Below are positions 1-5,355 of a DNA stretch of 5,355 nt, one piece after another; within the stretch, counting starts at the first letter, position 1; every line of letters begins with the position of its first letter. Source of the DNA: Pirellulales bacterium (lineage in GTDB: Bacteria > Planctomycetota > Planctomycetia > Pirellulales > JAICIG01). Under the pieces are notes generated by a model. It searched no databases, was not told the origin of the DNA, and saw only the letters and a list, made by a program, of their open reading frames with translations. The stretch is from contig JAICIG010000499.1 in the NCBI GenBank assembly GCA_025924495.1, positions 1-5,355 on the forward strand, read 5' to 3'. A program made the position numbers and the translations under genes.

Positions 1-1
1 C

Positions 2-1351
2 ATCATCGTCTTGCCAGCTTGCCTGGCGTGGCGCCCGGATCAACTGCATCTGCTTGCAAGTGAAGGCGAAGCGGTTGGCCACGGCATGAGCTATCTCGAC
101 AACGGCACAATACGCCTGGGCGTCGACCTCGACCAGGGAGGAGCGATTACCCACCTGTCTGCCTCGGGCAGCAATGAGAATGTCGTCAACAGTTTCGACT
201 ATGGACGGCAAATCCAGATGTCGTACTACTCCGGGCCGGTTCCTTTCGTCGTGGGCGAGAAACGACCGGCCGAACACTGGCGCGACATCGGCTGGAACCC
301 GATTCAGGTGGGGGACGATTTCGGACACGCTTCGCGCGTGCTGGAACACCGCAACGACGGATCATCGATTTACGTCAAATGCATTCCCATGCAATGGCCG
401 CTCGATAATGTGCCGGGCGAATGCACGTTCGAATGCTGGATCGAACTCGAAGGCCCTGCGGCGCAGGTGCGCTGCCGGCTGAACAACGCGCGCTCCGATA
501 AAACCCAGTACCCGGCACGCCGGCAGGAGTTGCCCGCCGTGTACACGAACGGCCCCTACTATCGCCTGATGGCATATACCGGCGATAAACCTTTCAAGGG
601 AGATTCGCTCACGCGCATCATCAAGCCCGCCGAAGAGCCAGGCCCTTGGACGCATTGGAACGCCACGGAGAATTGGTCGGCGCTGGTGCGAGACGACGAT
701 TGGGGCTTGGGGGTCTGGCATCCCGGCTGCTATTCCTTCGGCGGCGGCTTTGCGGGCGAACCGGGCGGCGGTGGGCCGAAGGACTCGCCGACCGGCTATA
801 TCAGCCCCGGCTACAACGAGGTGATCGATCACAACATCGAACACGAATACCGATACGTCTTGATCCTCGGATCGCTCGACGAGATTCGCCATTACGTTTA
901 TCTGCACGCAGACAAAGGCGCAACACCCAATTTTCGATTCGAGCACGATCGCCAGCACTGGCATTTCGTCAACGGGCGTGACGCGGGCTGGCCGCTGCGG
1001 GGCGAATGGCACGTACTGCTTGAAGACGACGACCCGCAACTCGTCAGCCCGGACGGATTCTGGCGGGCAGGCGAGGCGCCCACGCTCTATGTTCGCGCCG
1101 CCTATCGCGGCGCCGCCAAGCGAGCCCAACTGTTCTGGCAGACATTTGCGGAGCCCGGCTTTTCCGAGCGGAACAGCCTGCAATTTGAAATTACAGGCGA
1201 TGGGGAGTATCGCACTTATGCCGTGCCATTGTCAGCCGCGCCCGGCTATCAAGGCGTGATCACCGGATTGCGCTTCGACCCGGCGCCCAGCGGGCAAAAT
1301 GGCGACTACATCAAGATCAAGTCGATCACGGCGACGGCGCTAGACGATTGA
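2..1351 (+). CDS. Uncharacterised exported two-domain beta-rich protein, 5' end cut by window edge
   Basis: I recognise this only as a conserved protein of unknown function of the kind found in planctomycetes and similar bacteria; no reaction can be assigned. The frame is open to the left edge, so the true start is probably outside the window. The first visible residues (IIVLPACLAW) are hydrophobic and could be the end of a signal peptide, and LPAC loosely resembles a lipobox. A TTG at 11 and an ATG at 86 are possible internal starts, but neither has a convincing ribosome binding site. Numbering from the TTG at 11 (446 codons), residues 26-305 form a large beta-rich domain with many Trp, Tyr and Gly residues. 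Landmarks are LDNGTIRLGVDLDQGGAI (29-46), YGRQIQMSYYSGPVPF (64-79), QWPLDNVPGECTFECW (128-143) and a Gly-rich loop (243-256). The pattern recalls carbohydrate-active or mutarotase-like beta-sandwiches, which is inference. Residues 306-446 look like a second jelly-roll or carbohydrate-binding-type domain, with the edge motif GVITGLRFDPAP and a final strand YIKIKSI. The gene ends TGA at 1349-1351, facing the next gene. Confidence 0.88.
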   Translation: MIVLPACLAWRPDQLHLLASEGEAVGHGMSYLDNGTIRLGVDLDQGGAITHLSASGSNENVVNSFDYGRQIQMSYYSGPVPFVVGEKRPAEHWRDIGWNPIQVGDDFGHASRVLEHRNDGSSIYVKCIPMQWPLDNVPGECTFECWIELEGPAAQVRCRLNNARSDKTQYPARRQELPAVYTNGPYYRLMAYTGDKPFKGDSLTRIIKPAEEPGPWTHWNATENWSALVRDDDWGLGVWHPGCYSFGGGFAGEPGGGGPKDSPTGYISPGYNEVIDHNIEHEYRYVLILGSLDEIRHYVYLHADKGATPNFRFEHDRQHWHFVNGRDAGWPLRGEWHVLLEDDDPQLVSPDGFWRAGEAPTLYVRAAYRGAAKRAQLFWQTFAEPGFSERNSLQFEITGDGEYRTYAVPLSAAPGYQGVITGLRFDPAPSGQNGDYIKIKSITATALDD

Positions 1352-1437
1352 AATTGAATTTGTCCGCGAGCTTGTCTTCGTCGGCGAGGCGCCGACGAAG
1401 GCCTGGCACACAGGATATTACCTGTCCTGCTCCGCGC
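1352..1437. other. Convergent intergenic gap
   Basis: This 86-bp gap lies between two genes that end toward each other. It holds the strong inverted repeat at 1376-1400 and, after it, a weak 5-bp dyad (ACAGG at 1410-1414 against CCTGT at 1421-1425, 6-nt loop). No open frame of interest or promoter-like signal was seen. Confidence 0.7.
1376..1400. terminator. Perfect 11-bp hairpin, probable bidirectional transcript-end structure
   Basis: The left arm CTTCGTCGGCG (1376-1386) and right arm CGCCGACGAAG (1390-1400) are exact reverse complements around the 3-nt loop AGG. The hairpin begins 25 nt after the plus-strand stop and lies 38 nt beyond the minus-strand stop, so it can serve either transcript. 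Neither side has a T-run, so it is not a textbook intrinsic terminator. It may end transcription in a U-tract-independent way, protect 3' ends, or be a copy of a dispersed palindromic repeat. The inverted repeat is seen directly; the function is inferred from its position. Confidence 0.5.
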
Positions 1438-2736
1438 TCAAATCACGCCGGCATTGCGGCCCGCCTGTGCGATCCGATTGACGGCGGTCTGCAACTGCTC
1501 GTGCGTGTGGTTCGCCGTCAGACTGACGCGCAACCGTTCGCTGCCGTGCGGCACTGCCGGGAAGGGAACTGAGTTGACGCAAACATCGCTGCGATGTAGT
1601 TCCAGCGTCATTTCACGCAGGCCTTTCATCGTGCCGACGATGACCGGAATAATCGGGCTCGGCTCGTCGTTGAGCTTAAAGCCCAGGTCCTTCAATGCCG
1701 AGTGCATGTAGCGGCAGTTCTCCCAGAGCCGCTCTCGCAACTGCGGTTCGTCGCGAATGACTTCTAGCGCCGCGTTCGCCGCAGCGGTCACCATGGGCGA
1801 CGCGGCGGTGGAGAACTTGCCCGAACGGGCGAAGTACCGCAAGTAAGTCACCAGCTCGCTGGAGCCGGCGACAAAACCGCCGCAGGCGCCCAGCGCTTTG
1901 CTCAGCGTGCCGACGTGCAGATCGATCTGGCCTTCCAAGCCGTAGTGCTCGGCGATGCCGCGTCCCTCGGCCCCCATTACGCCCGTGGAGTGCGCTTCGT
2001 CGACAAGCAGCAGCGCCTCATGGCGCCGCGCCACTTCGAAAATCTCATCGAGCGGCGCCGCATCGCCGTCCATGCTGTAAATGCCTTCGATGCAGACCAA
2101 CTTCAGCCCGGCGTGCGCATTGCGGCGGAGCACATGATCGAGATGGTCGGCGTCGTTGTGGCGAAAAACCTTCGTTCGCGCACCCGACAGTTTGGCGCCA
2201 TCGACCAGGCTGGCATGAGCCAAGCGGTCCAGGACGACGAGGTCGTTTTTGCCGGCGACGGCGGAGATCACGCCGATGTTGGCTGAATAGCCGGTAGGAA
2301 ACAGGCAGGCTTCTTCGCAACCCTTGAATTTGGCGAGATTCGCCTCCAACTCTTTGGTGACGGTAAAGGTTCCGACCAGCAGCGGCGAACTGCCGGCGCC
2401 GGTGCCGTAACGGGCGGCCGCGTCTTGAGCGGCGGCGATAACGCGCGGATGCGTGGTCAGACCGAGATAATTGTTCGACGCCAGAATAATCATCTGGCGT
2501 TGGCCGCCCTCCAGCGGATAATCGACGACGCCCTCGGCATCGCTGGGGCCCATCAGCATGCGGCCATAGAGATTGCGGCCGCTCGCTGCAAAATCGGCGA
2601 GACCGCTCTTGAACGCGGCCGCGGCTGCATGCAATTTCAGGCCGCCGTCGCGCGCTCGCAAGAAGTCGACGAGAGAGGTCTCTTCCGTCAGTTCAACGCC
2701 CGCCTTCGTGAAGATTTCCGAGTCCTCTCGGATCAA
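1438..2736 (-). CDS. Alpha-oxoamine synthase family PLP enzyme (BioF/KBL/SPT-like)
   Basis: Members of this fold-type I PLP family condense an amino acid with an acyl-CoA or acyl-ACP and lose CO2. Examples are 8-amino-7-oxononanoate synthase (BioF, biotin), glycine C-acetyltransferase (KBL) and serine palmitoyltransferase (sphingolipids). Numbering from the TTG at 2736 (432 aa), the visible motifs are SNNYLGL (87-93), the Gly-rich loop GTGAGSSPLLVGT (111-123), CLFPTGYSAN (144-153), RLAHASL with the PLP-stacking His174, EGIYSMDGD (217-225), DEAHSTGVMG with Asp246 and His249, the Schiff-base lysine Lys280 in GTLSKALGACGG, and RLRVSLTANH with Arg403, likely the carboxylate-binding arginine. All catalytic positions are present, so the enzyme should be active. 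The N-terminus is longer than the usual ~390-400 aa, adding a mostly helical, charged segment before residue ~60. The start is uncertain: TTG 2736 has AGGAGG 5 nt upstream, while ATG 2790 (450 aa) has no visible Shine-Dalgarno. An ATG at 2949 is also in frame, but the extra sequence does not look like protein. No other biotin gene is in view, so BioF is plausible but the acyl donor and product are unresolved. Confidence 0.93.
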   Translation of the reverse strand: MIREDSEIFTKAGVELTEETSLVDFLRARDGGLKLHAAAAAFKSGLADFAASGRNLYGRMLMGPSDAEGVVDYPLEGGQRQMIILASNNYLGLTTHPRVIAAAQDAAARYGTGAGSSPLLVGTFTVTKELEANLAKFKGCEEACLFPTGYSANIGVISAVAGKNDLVVLDRLAHASLVDGAKLSGARTKVFRHNDADHLDHVLRRNAHAGLKLVCIEGIYSMDGDAAPLDEIFEVARRHEALLLVDEAHSTGVMGAEGRGIAEHYGLEGQIDLHVGTLSKALGACGGFVAGSSELVTYLRYFARSGKFSTAASPMVTAAANAALEVIRDEPQLRERLWENCRYMHSALKDLGFKLNDEPSPIIPVIVGTMKGLREMTLELHRSDVCVNSVPFPAVPHGSERLRVSLTANHTHEQLQTAVNRIAQAGRNAGVI

Positions 2737-2741
2737 TTCAG

Positions 2742-2747
2742 CCTCCT
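2742..2747 (-). promoter_or_regulatory. Candidate Shine-Dalgarno AGGAGG for the TTG start at 2736
   Basis: The plus-strand cctcct reads AGGAGG on the minus strand and ends 5 nt before an in-frame TTG (2736-2734). It is the strongest ribosome-binding match near any candidate start of the oxoamine synthase gene, and the reason TTG 2736 is preferred to ATG 2790. The same bases would encode Gln-Glu-Ala if translation began upstream, so the match could be chance. Confidence 0.4.
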
Positions 2748-2815
2748 GTCCGCCTTGCGGAACCGCCACGAAAATGCTCCGCGGCGCCATCGCTCGCAGA
2801 GACGGTAAGGCACCT

Positions 2816-2844
2816 AGCCTAACTGTCGCGAGCAACGGCCACAA
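2816..2844 (-). promoter_or_regulatory. Weak sigma70-like promoter candidate upstream of the oxoamine synthase gene
   Basis: On the minus strand TTGTGG (2844-2839) and TAGGCT (2821-2816) are 17 bp apart. Each keeps the best-conserved bases (TTG; TA...T) but matches only three of six consensus positions. Initiation would fall near 2809, leaving about 18 nt before ATG 2790 or about 72 nt before TTG 2736. A match this weak is expected by chance fairly often in a stretch this long. Confidence 0.18.
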
Positions 2845-2927
2845 GCAGGACGTCTTCAGCGTGCCAAGCGGAATCTGGTCAAAATCCTTGCAACCGGCAG
2901 GATGGTCGTCGATGAAAGCAGGAGTTT

Positions 2928-2979
2928 TGACCGCTCTTTGTTGGCGCACTTCCCATATGTGGAAAGACTTACGCGGTCA
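2928..2979. repeat. Nested inverted repeat in the intergenic stretch
   Basis: TGACCGC (2928-2934) is the exact reverse complement of GCGGTCA (2973-2979). Just inside, TCTTT (2935-2939) pairs with AAAGA (2963-2967). The two stems stack with a 5-nt one-sided bulge and enclose about 23 nt. A minus-strand transcript starting upstream could fold this way in its leader. The arms are seen directly; any regulatory role is speculative. Confidence 0.3.
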
Positions 2980-3012
2980 CTCGCCAAGAAATGCCGGGGC
3001 TGGAGCCTTTAG

Positions 3013-3025
3013 CATTGGCCCAATG
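3013..3025. repeat. 13-bp perfect dyad CATTGG-C-CCAATG
   Basis: Two 6-bp arms are exact reverse complements around one central base, between the POTRA gene stop and the oxoamine synthase. It is too short-spaced for an RNA hairpin, so if functional it is more likely a protein-binding site. A dyad of this size could occur by chance. Confidence 0.25.
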
Positions 3026-3040
3026 GGGCGGGATAGACTA

Positions 3041-3068
3041 GCCGGCAGGTTCATTTTGCCTGCTCGGC
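3041..3068 (-). terminator. Imperfect hairpin after the POTRA gene, possible terminator
   Basis: GCCG-GCAGG (3041-3049) pairs with CCTGC-T-CGGC (3059-3068), giving nine base pairs with one bulged base and a 9-nt loop. It begins 15 nt past the minus-strand stop codon (3083-3085), where a transcript-end structure would be expected. No T-run follows on the minus strand, so termination is only a suggestion. Confidence 0.3.
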
Positions 3069-3082
3069 GACGGCAGAATACT

Positions 3083-5355
3083 TCAGCGGGCCGACGCCTT
3101 TTTCGCAGCTCGCACCGTTTCTTGCGCGGGGGGCTCGGCCAGGGCGCGAAGCAGCAACTTGGCATACCATTGCAGTCGGCTGTCCCAATACTTGTCGAGC
3201 ACGTCGGCGAGCACCGCCTCGATCGAAGCCTCGGGATGCTTGCGCGCGGCCTGAATTACGTCGCGCACGAAATAACGTAGCTGACCGGACATCACGCTGA
3301 CCGCAGCCTCGGCTTCCTCCGGCGGCAGCTCGCGCAAACGGTTCAGGCCGACGAGCGCCGACTTAACCCATGGCGAGCGGCTCGAAAGCAGCAGTTGATA
3401 GTCGCGACGGAAGTCGGCCGCTGTCAACCGCTCCAACCCGACGGTCGCCAGGCGCTGCGAAACGCCGGGCTCGACGCCGCTCGTGAGGAAAGCCGCCAGC
3501 AACAATCCCACCGGACCGGTCGCCTCGGACGTGCCAATGCGAGTCAGTTCTTTGCGGCTGCGCTTCGCATCGCCGTTGTAATGATAGGCGGCGGCGCGAG
3601 CCATGTTGCACGGCCAGGAGTCGGACGGAAACAGGTCGCGACACAACCATAAGGAAAAACCGGCCGTGGCCAGCGCGGCATGATTGCGCGGCGGCTCGCC
3701 AGGACGCGCCGGTTCGTTCGGCAGGAAAAAGTCGTCCTGGGCGCCATCCGTGTCGGGCAACCATTCGTCGAGCGGCGGCAACAGATGGCGCGCGAGCAGC
3801 TTCTGCCACACGGCCAGCCCTAGGGCGTCGGACGGCGTGGCCAGCCCGGCAAGTCCGCGCTGAAAGAACAGCATTTCGCAACTGCTGAAAGCGGCGAGCG
3901 AGTTGATCGGCCGCTTGGCGTCGGCATCGTTGGCGCCACCCTTGCCTAAGCTGCGAATTTCGGCGATCTCCGTGCGCAGGGCGTCAGGCCGGACGGCAAG
4001 GCTGGCTATTTCAGAGTTCAAGCCCGCCGAGATCGAGGCTTTGATCAGTCGGCCGGTGGCCGTATCAATTTCAACGACCAGCGATCCAGTTTTGATCCGC
4101 AGCAGCCGCTCTTCGATTGCATACGACAGGTTTTTATTGTGGGCAAGCGCCACAAAAGCAGCGGGGGCCAATTCGACGTTCAAGGCAAACGGTCGGGGCG
4201 GTTCTGCATCGGCCTGCTTGCGAGTAACGGCGCCCACATTTGCGTCGACGCTGCGATTGGCGTCGAGCGAGGGCTCCAACTTCAACTTGGCCGTTAGTTG
4301 TTTACGGTTGGGAGGCACGGCATACTTACGCTGGCGCAGCGGCGAATAAATGCCGACCAGTTCCGGTCCTGCTTCCATGGCCAGCAGGCACCGGCTGTCT
4401 TCTGACGTTTTGGAATTGGCGCCCAACCCGGTCCACTCTTGCACGTTGTGGAGCACGCGGCCGCCCAGGGACATTTCCGGATCGAGCACGTCGACCCGTA
4501 GCGCGCCGCCTTGGGCCGACATGACGCCGCGCAACAGCCTGAGCCGACCCGCCGGATTGCGCAGACTGAATATCAGATCCTGCTCGCCAGCAATCACCTC
4601 GTCGAGCAGCCATTGGCGAAATTTGAGCAGCGCCTTTTCTTCGGGTGAAAAAGGTTGACTCAGCAACGGCGAAAATTCGGCTTCAACCAGTTCCAGCCGG
4701 AGCTTGAGCGAGCCGTTCGGATCCGCGGGCGGCAAGGGGCGCACTTCGAAGCGGGCAAAGCGGGCCGAATCGTACAGACGCTTCTTCATCTGCGCCAGTC
4801 GAGCGTGCGTCAACGGCATGCCGGGAGACAGTTCCAGCAGCTTCAAGATCGCTTCACGCGAATTCTTGCCCGTCGAAAGAATCTCGATCTCGCCAATGAT
4901 TCCCGGCGGCCCTTCATCGACCAGTTCAATGATCAGTTCAGCGCTGCCGTTGGCCGGCACAGGCGCCACCTTCACTTCCAACTGTGGAAAGAAGTAACCA
5001 TGCTCGGCGAATGCCAGCCGCACCTGTTTAGCCAAGTGGCCGCGAGCCCAGGCATTAAAATGAGCAGGCTTGCCCGGCTCCCAGATTGGTTCTTCGCCGA
5101 AGGCGTCGGTGATTCGCACTCCATCGGCCAATTCCCAGCCCGTGCGTTGTTCCGCGGCGGGCGCCGGATGCGAAGTCGTCAGCCAGCGCGCCAGCGAAGC
5201 TTGCGGAACGGAAGTATGGCCCACAAGCCGAATCGGCCCGGCCAGATAGCGCCGGCCCTCGGAGATGGTGACCACGACCCGACGCCGCTGCAGATCGGCG
5301 CCGGCCTCGATCGATGCGTCGGCGAAGCCAGCGCGATGATAGCCGGCCAACAGCC
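3083..5355 (-). CDS. POTRA-repeat envelope protein without beta-barrel, 5' end cut by right edge
   Basis: The frame runs open to the window edge, so the N-terminus is missing; a TTG at 5350 is only the first possible start codon inside the window. Numbering from that TTG (755 aa), residues 1-35 (GYHRAGFADASI ... VVVTISEG) are the end of one POTRA module. Residues 36-148 are a second, with an insertion near 60-100, and residues 149-225 are a third. The recurrent features are Y-x-x-x-G-F/Y-x-x-x, a beta strand ending in D/S-EG, and a following strand of GxIxxxG type. POTRA domains of the BamA/TamA/TPS families lie in the periplasm and bind unfolded or secreted proteins. After residue 230, instead of a beta-barrel, there is a mixed beta region (about 245-460) whose SYAIEERLLRIKT / VVEIDTATGRL strands suggest a LolA-like fold, which is inference. 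The last part (480-745) is helix-rich, possibly repeat-like. The C-terminus (KKASAR) lacks the aromatic-ended beta-signal of outer-membrane barrels. Likely role: periplasmic or envelope-associated interaction protein; the substrate is unknown. Its stop is TGA at 3085-3083. Confidence 0.88.
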   Translation of the reverse strand, partial: LLAGYHRAGFADASIEAGADLQRRRVVVTISEGRRYLAGPIRLVGHTSVPQASLARWLTTSHPAPAAEQRTGWELADGVRITDAFGEEPIWEPGKPAHFNAWARGHLAKQVRLAFAEHGYFFPQLEVKVAPVPANGSAELIIELVDEGPPGIIGEIEILSTGKNSREAILKLLELSPGMPLTHARLAQMKKRLYDSARFARFEVRPLPPADPNGSLKLRLELVEAEFSPLLSQPFSPEEKALLKFRQWLLDEVIAGEQDLIFSLRNPAGRLRLLRGVMSAQGGALRVDVLDPEMSLGGRVLHNVQEWTGLGANSKTSEDSRCLLAMEAGPELVGIYSPLRQRKYAVPPNRKQLTAKLKLEPSLDANRSVDANVGAVTRKQADAEPPRPFALNVELAPAAFVALAHNKNLSYAIEERLLRIKTGSLVVEIDTATGRLIKASISAGLNSEIASLAVRPDALRTEIAEIRSLGKGGANDADAKRPINSLAAFSSCEMLFFQRGLAGLATPSDALGLAVWQKLLARHLLPPLDEWLPDTDGAQDDFFLPNEPARPGEPPRNHAALATAGFSLWLCRDLFPSDSWPCNMARAAAYHYNGDAKRSRKELTRIGTSEATGPVGLLLAAFLTSGVEPGVSQRLATVGLERLTAADFRRDYQLLLSSRSPWVKSALVGLNRLRELPPEEAEAAVSVMSGQLRYFVRDVIQAARKHPEASIEAVLADVLDKYWDSRLQWYAKLLLRALAEPPAQETVRAAKKASAR

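Larger units (their letters stand above)
2737..3082. other. Intergenic stretch between the two minus-strand genes
   Basis: About 346 bp (292 bp if the ATG at 2790 is used) separate the stop of the POTRA gene from the oxoamine synthase start. The frame of the downstream gene stays open back to an ATG at 2949, but residues encoded from 2949 to about 2791 show no recognisable family sequence. The stretch holds a weak promoter candidate (2816-2844), a nested inverted repeat (2928-2979), a 13-bp dyad (3013-3025) and an imperfect hairpin just after the POTRA stop (3041-3068). I see no RNA gene and no convincing small ORF. The length is compatible with separate transcription of the downstream gene. 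Confidence 0.6.

Noticed and set aside
86..88. ATG as the true start of the first gene
   Set aside because: The frame is open to the left edge with a hydrophobic stretch before it, and no well-spaced Shine-Dalgarno precedes this ATG. It is possible but less likely than a start outside the window.
737..780. Low-complexity G-rich tract in the first gene
   Set aside because: It encodes a Gly-rich loop in frame and shows no exact tandem repeat, so it is explained by the coding sequence.
362..1183. Long open frame on the minus strand opposite the first gene (273 codons)
   Set aside because: It lies wholly antisense to a gene with clear conserved protein character. Its translation shows no family features, and such frames are common opposite G+C-rich genes.
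2791..2949. N-terminal extension of the oxoamine synthase back to the ATG at 2949
   Set aside because: The added residues resemble translated noncoding sequence, contain no family motif, and would make the protein about 100 residues longer than usual.
2956..2984. Promoter-like GTGACC ... TATGGG pair on the minus strand with 17-bp spacing
   Set aside because: The -10 element lacks the final T and has only three consensus matches; it is too weak to list.
2573..3280. Plus-strand open frame of 235 codons spanning the intergenic stretch
   Set aside because: It overlaps two well-supported minus-strand genes antisense. Its translation is Ser/Arg-rich without motifs, and no ribosome binding site supports it.
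3363..3881. Minus-strand open frame of 172 codons inside the POTRA gene
   Set aside because: It is an Arg/Ala-rich out-of-frame shadow of the larger coding frame on the same strand.

Overview
The window is G+C-rich bacterial DNA with three protein-coding genes and short intergenic gaps. No RNA gene, insertion sequence, CRISPR array or origin was seen. The protein styles suggest a planctomycete or relative. They are an exported-looking all-beta protein of unknown function, a BioF-like PLP enzyme with a long N-terminus, and a POTRA protein without a beta-barrel. This lineage call is inference from protein style and cannot be proven from the sequence alone.

Layout: (1) Positions 2-1351, plus strand: the 3' part of a conserved but uncharacterised two-domain beta-rich protein, probably exported. 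Its frame is open to the left edge. (2) Positions 1352-1437: a convergent gap dominated by a perfect 11-bp inverted repeat with a 3-nt loop (1376-1400), a likely bidirectional transcript-end hairpin. (3) Positions 1438-2736, minus strand (alternative start 2790): an alpha-oxoamine synthase family enzyme (BioF/KBL/SPT-type) with all expected PLP-site residues. A perfect AGGAGG lies 5 nt before an in-frame TTG. (4) About 2737-3082: intergenic DNA with several small dyads and one weak promoter candidate. (5) Positions 3083-5355, minus strand: a large protein cut by the right edge. It has POTRA-type modules at its N-terminal side, a central beta-rich region that may be LolA-like, and a helical C-terminal region.

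The two minus-strand genes run in the same direction but are separated by about 290-350 bp, so a tight operon is not supported. The plus-strand gene converges on them and is a separate unit. Two of the three genes point to the envelope or cell exterior: the POTRA protein and the presumed exported protein. The alpha-oxoamine synthase could make a biotin precursor or a sphingoid-type long-chain base. No neighbour in this window settles which, and any functional link between the genes is inference.
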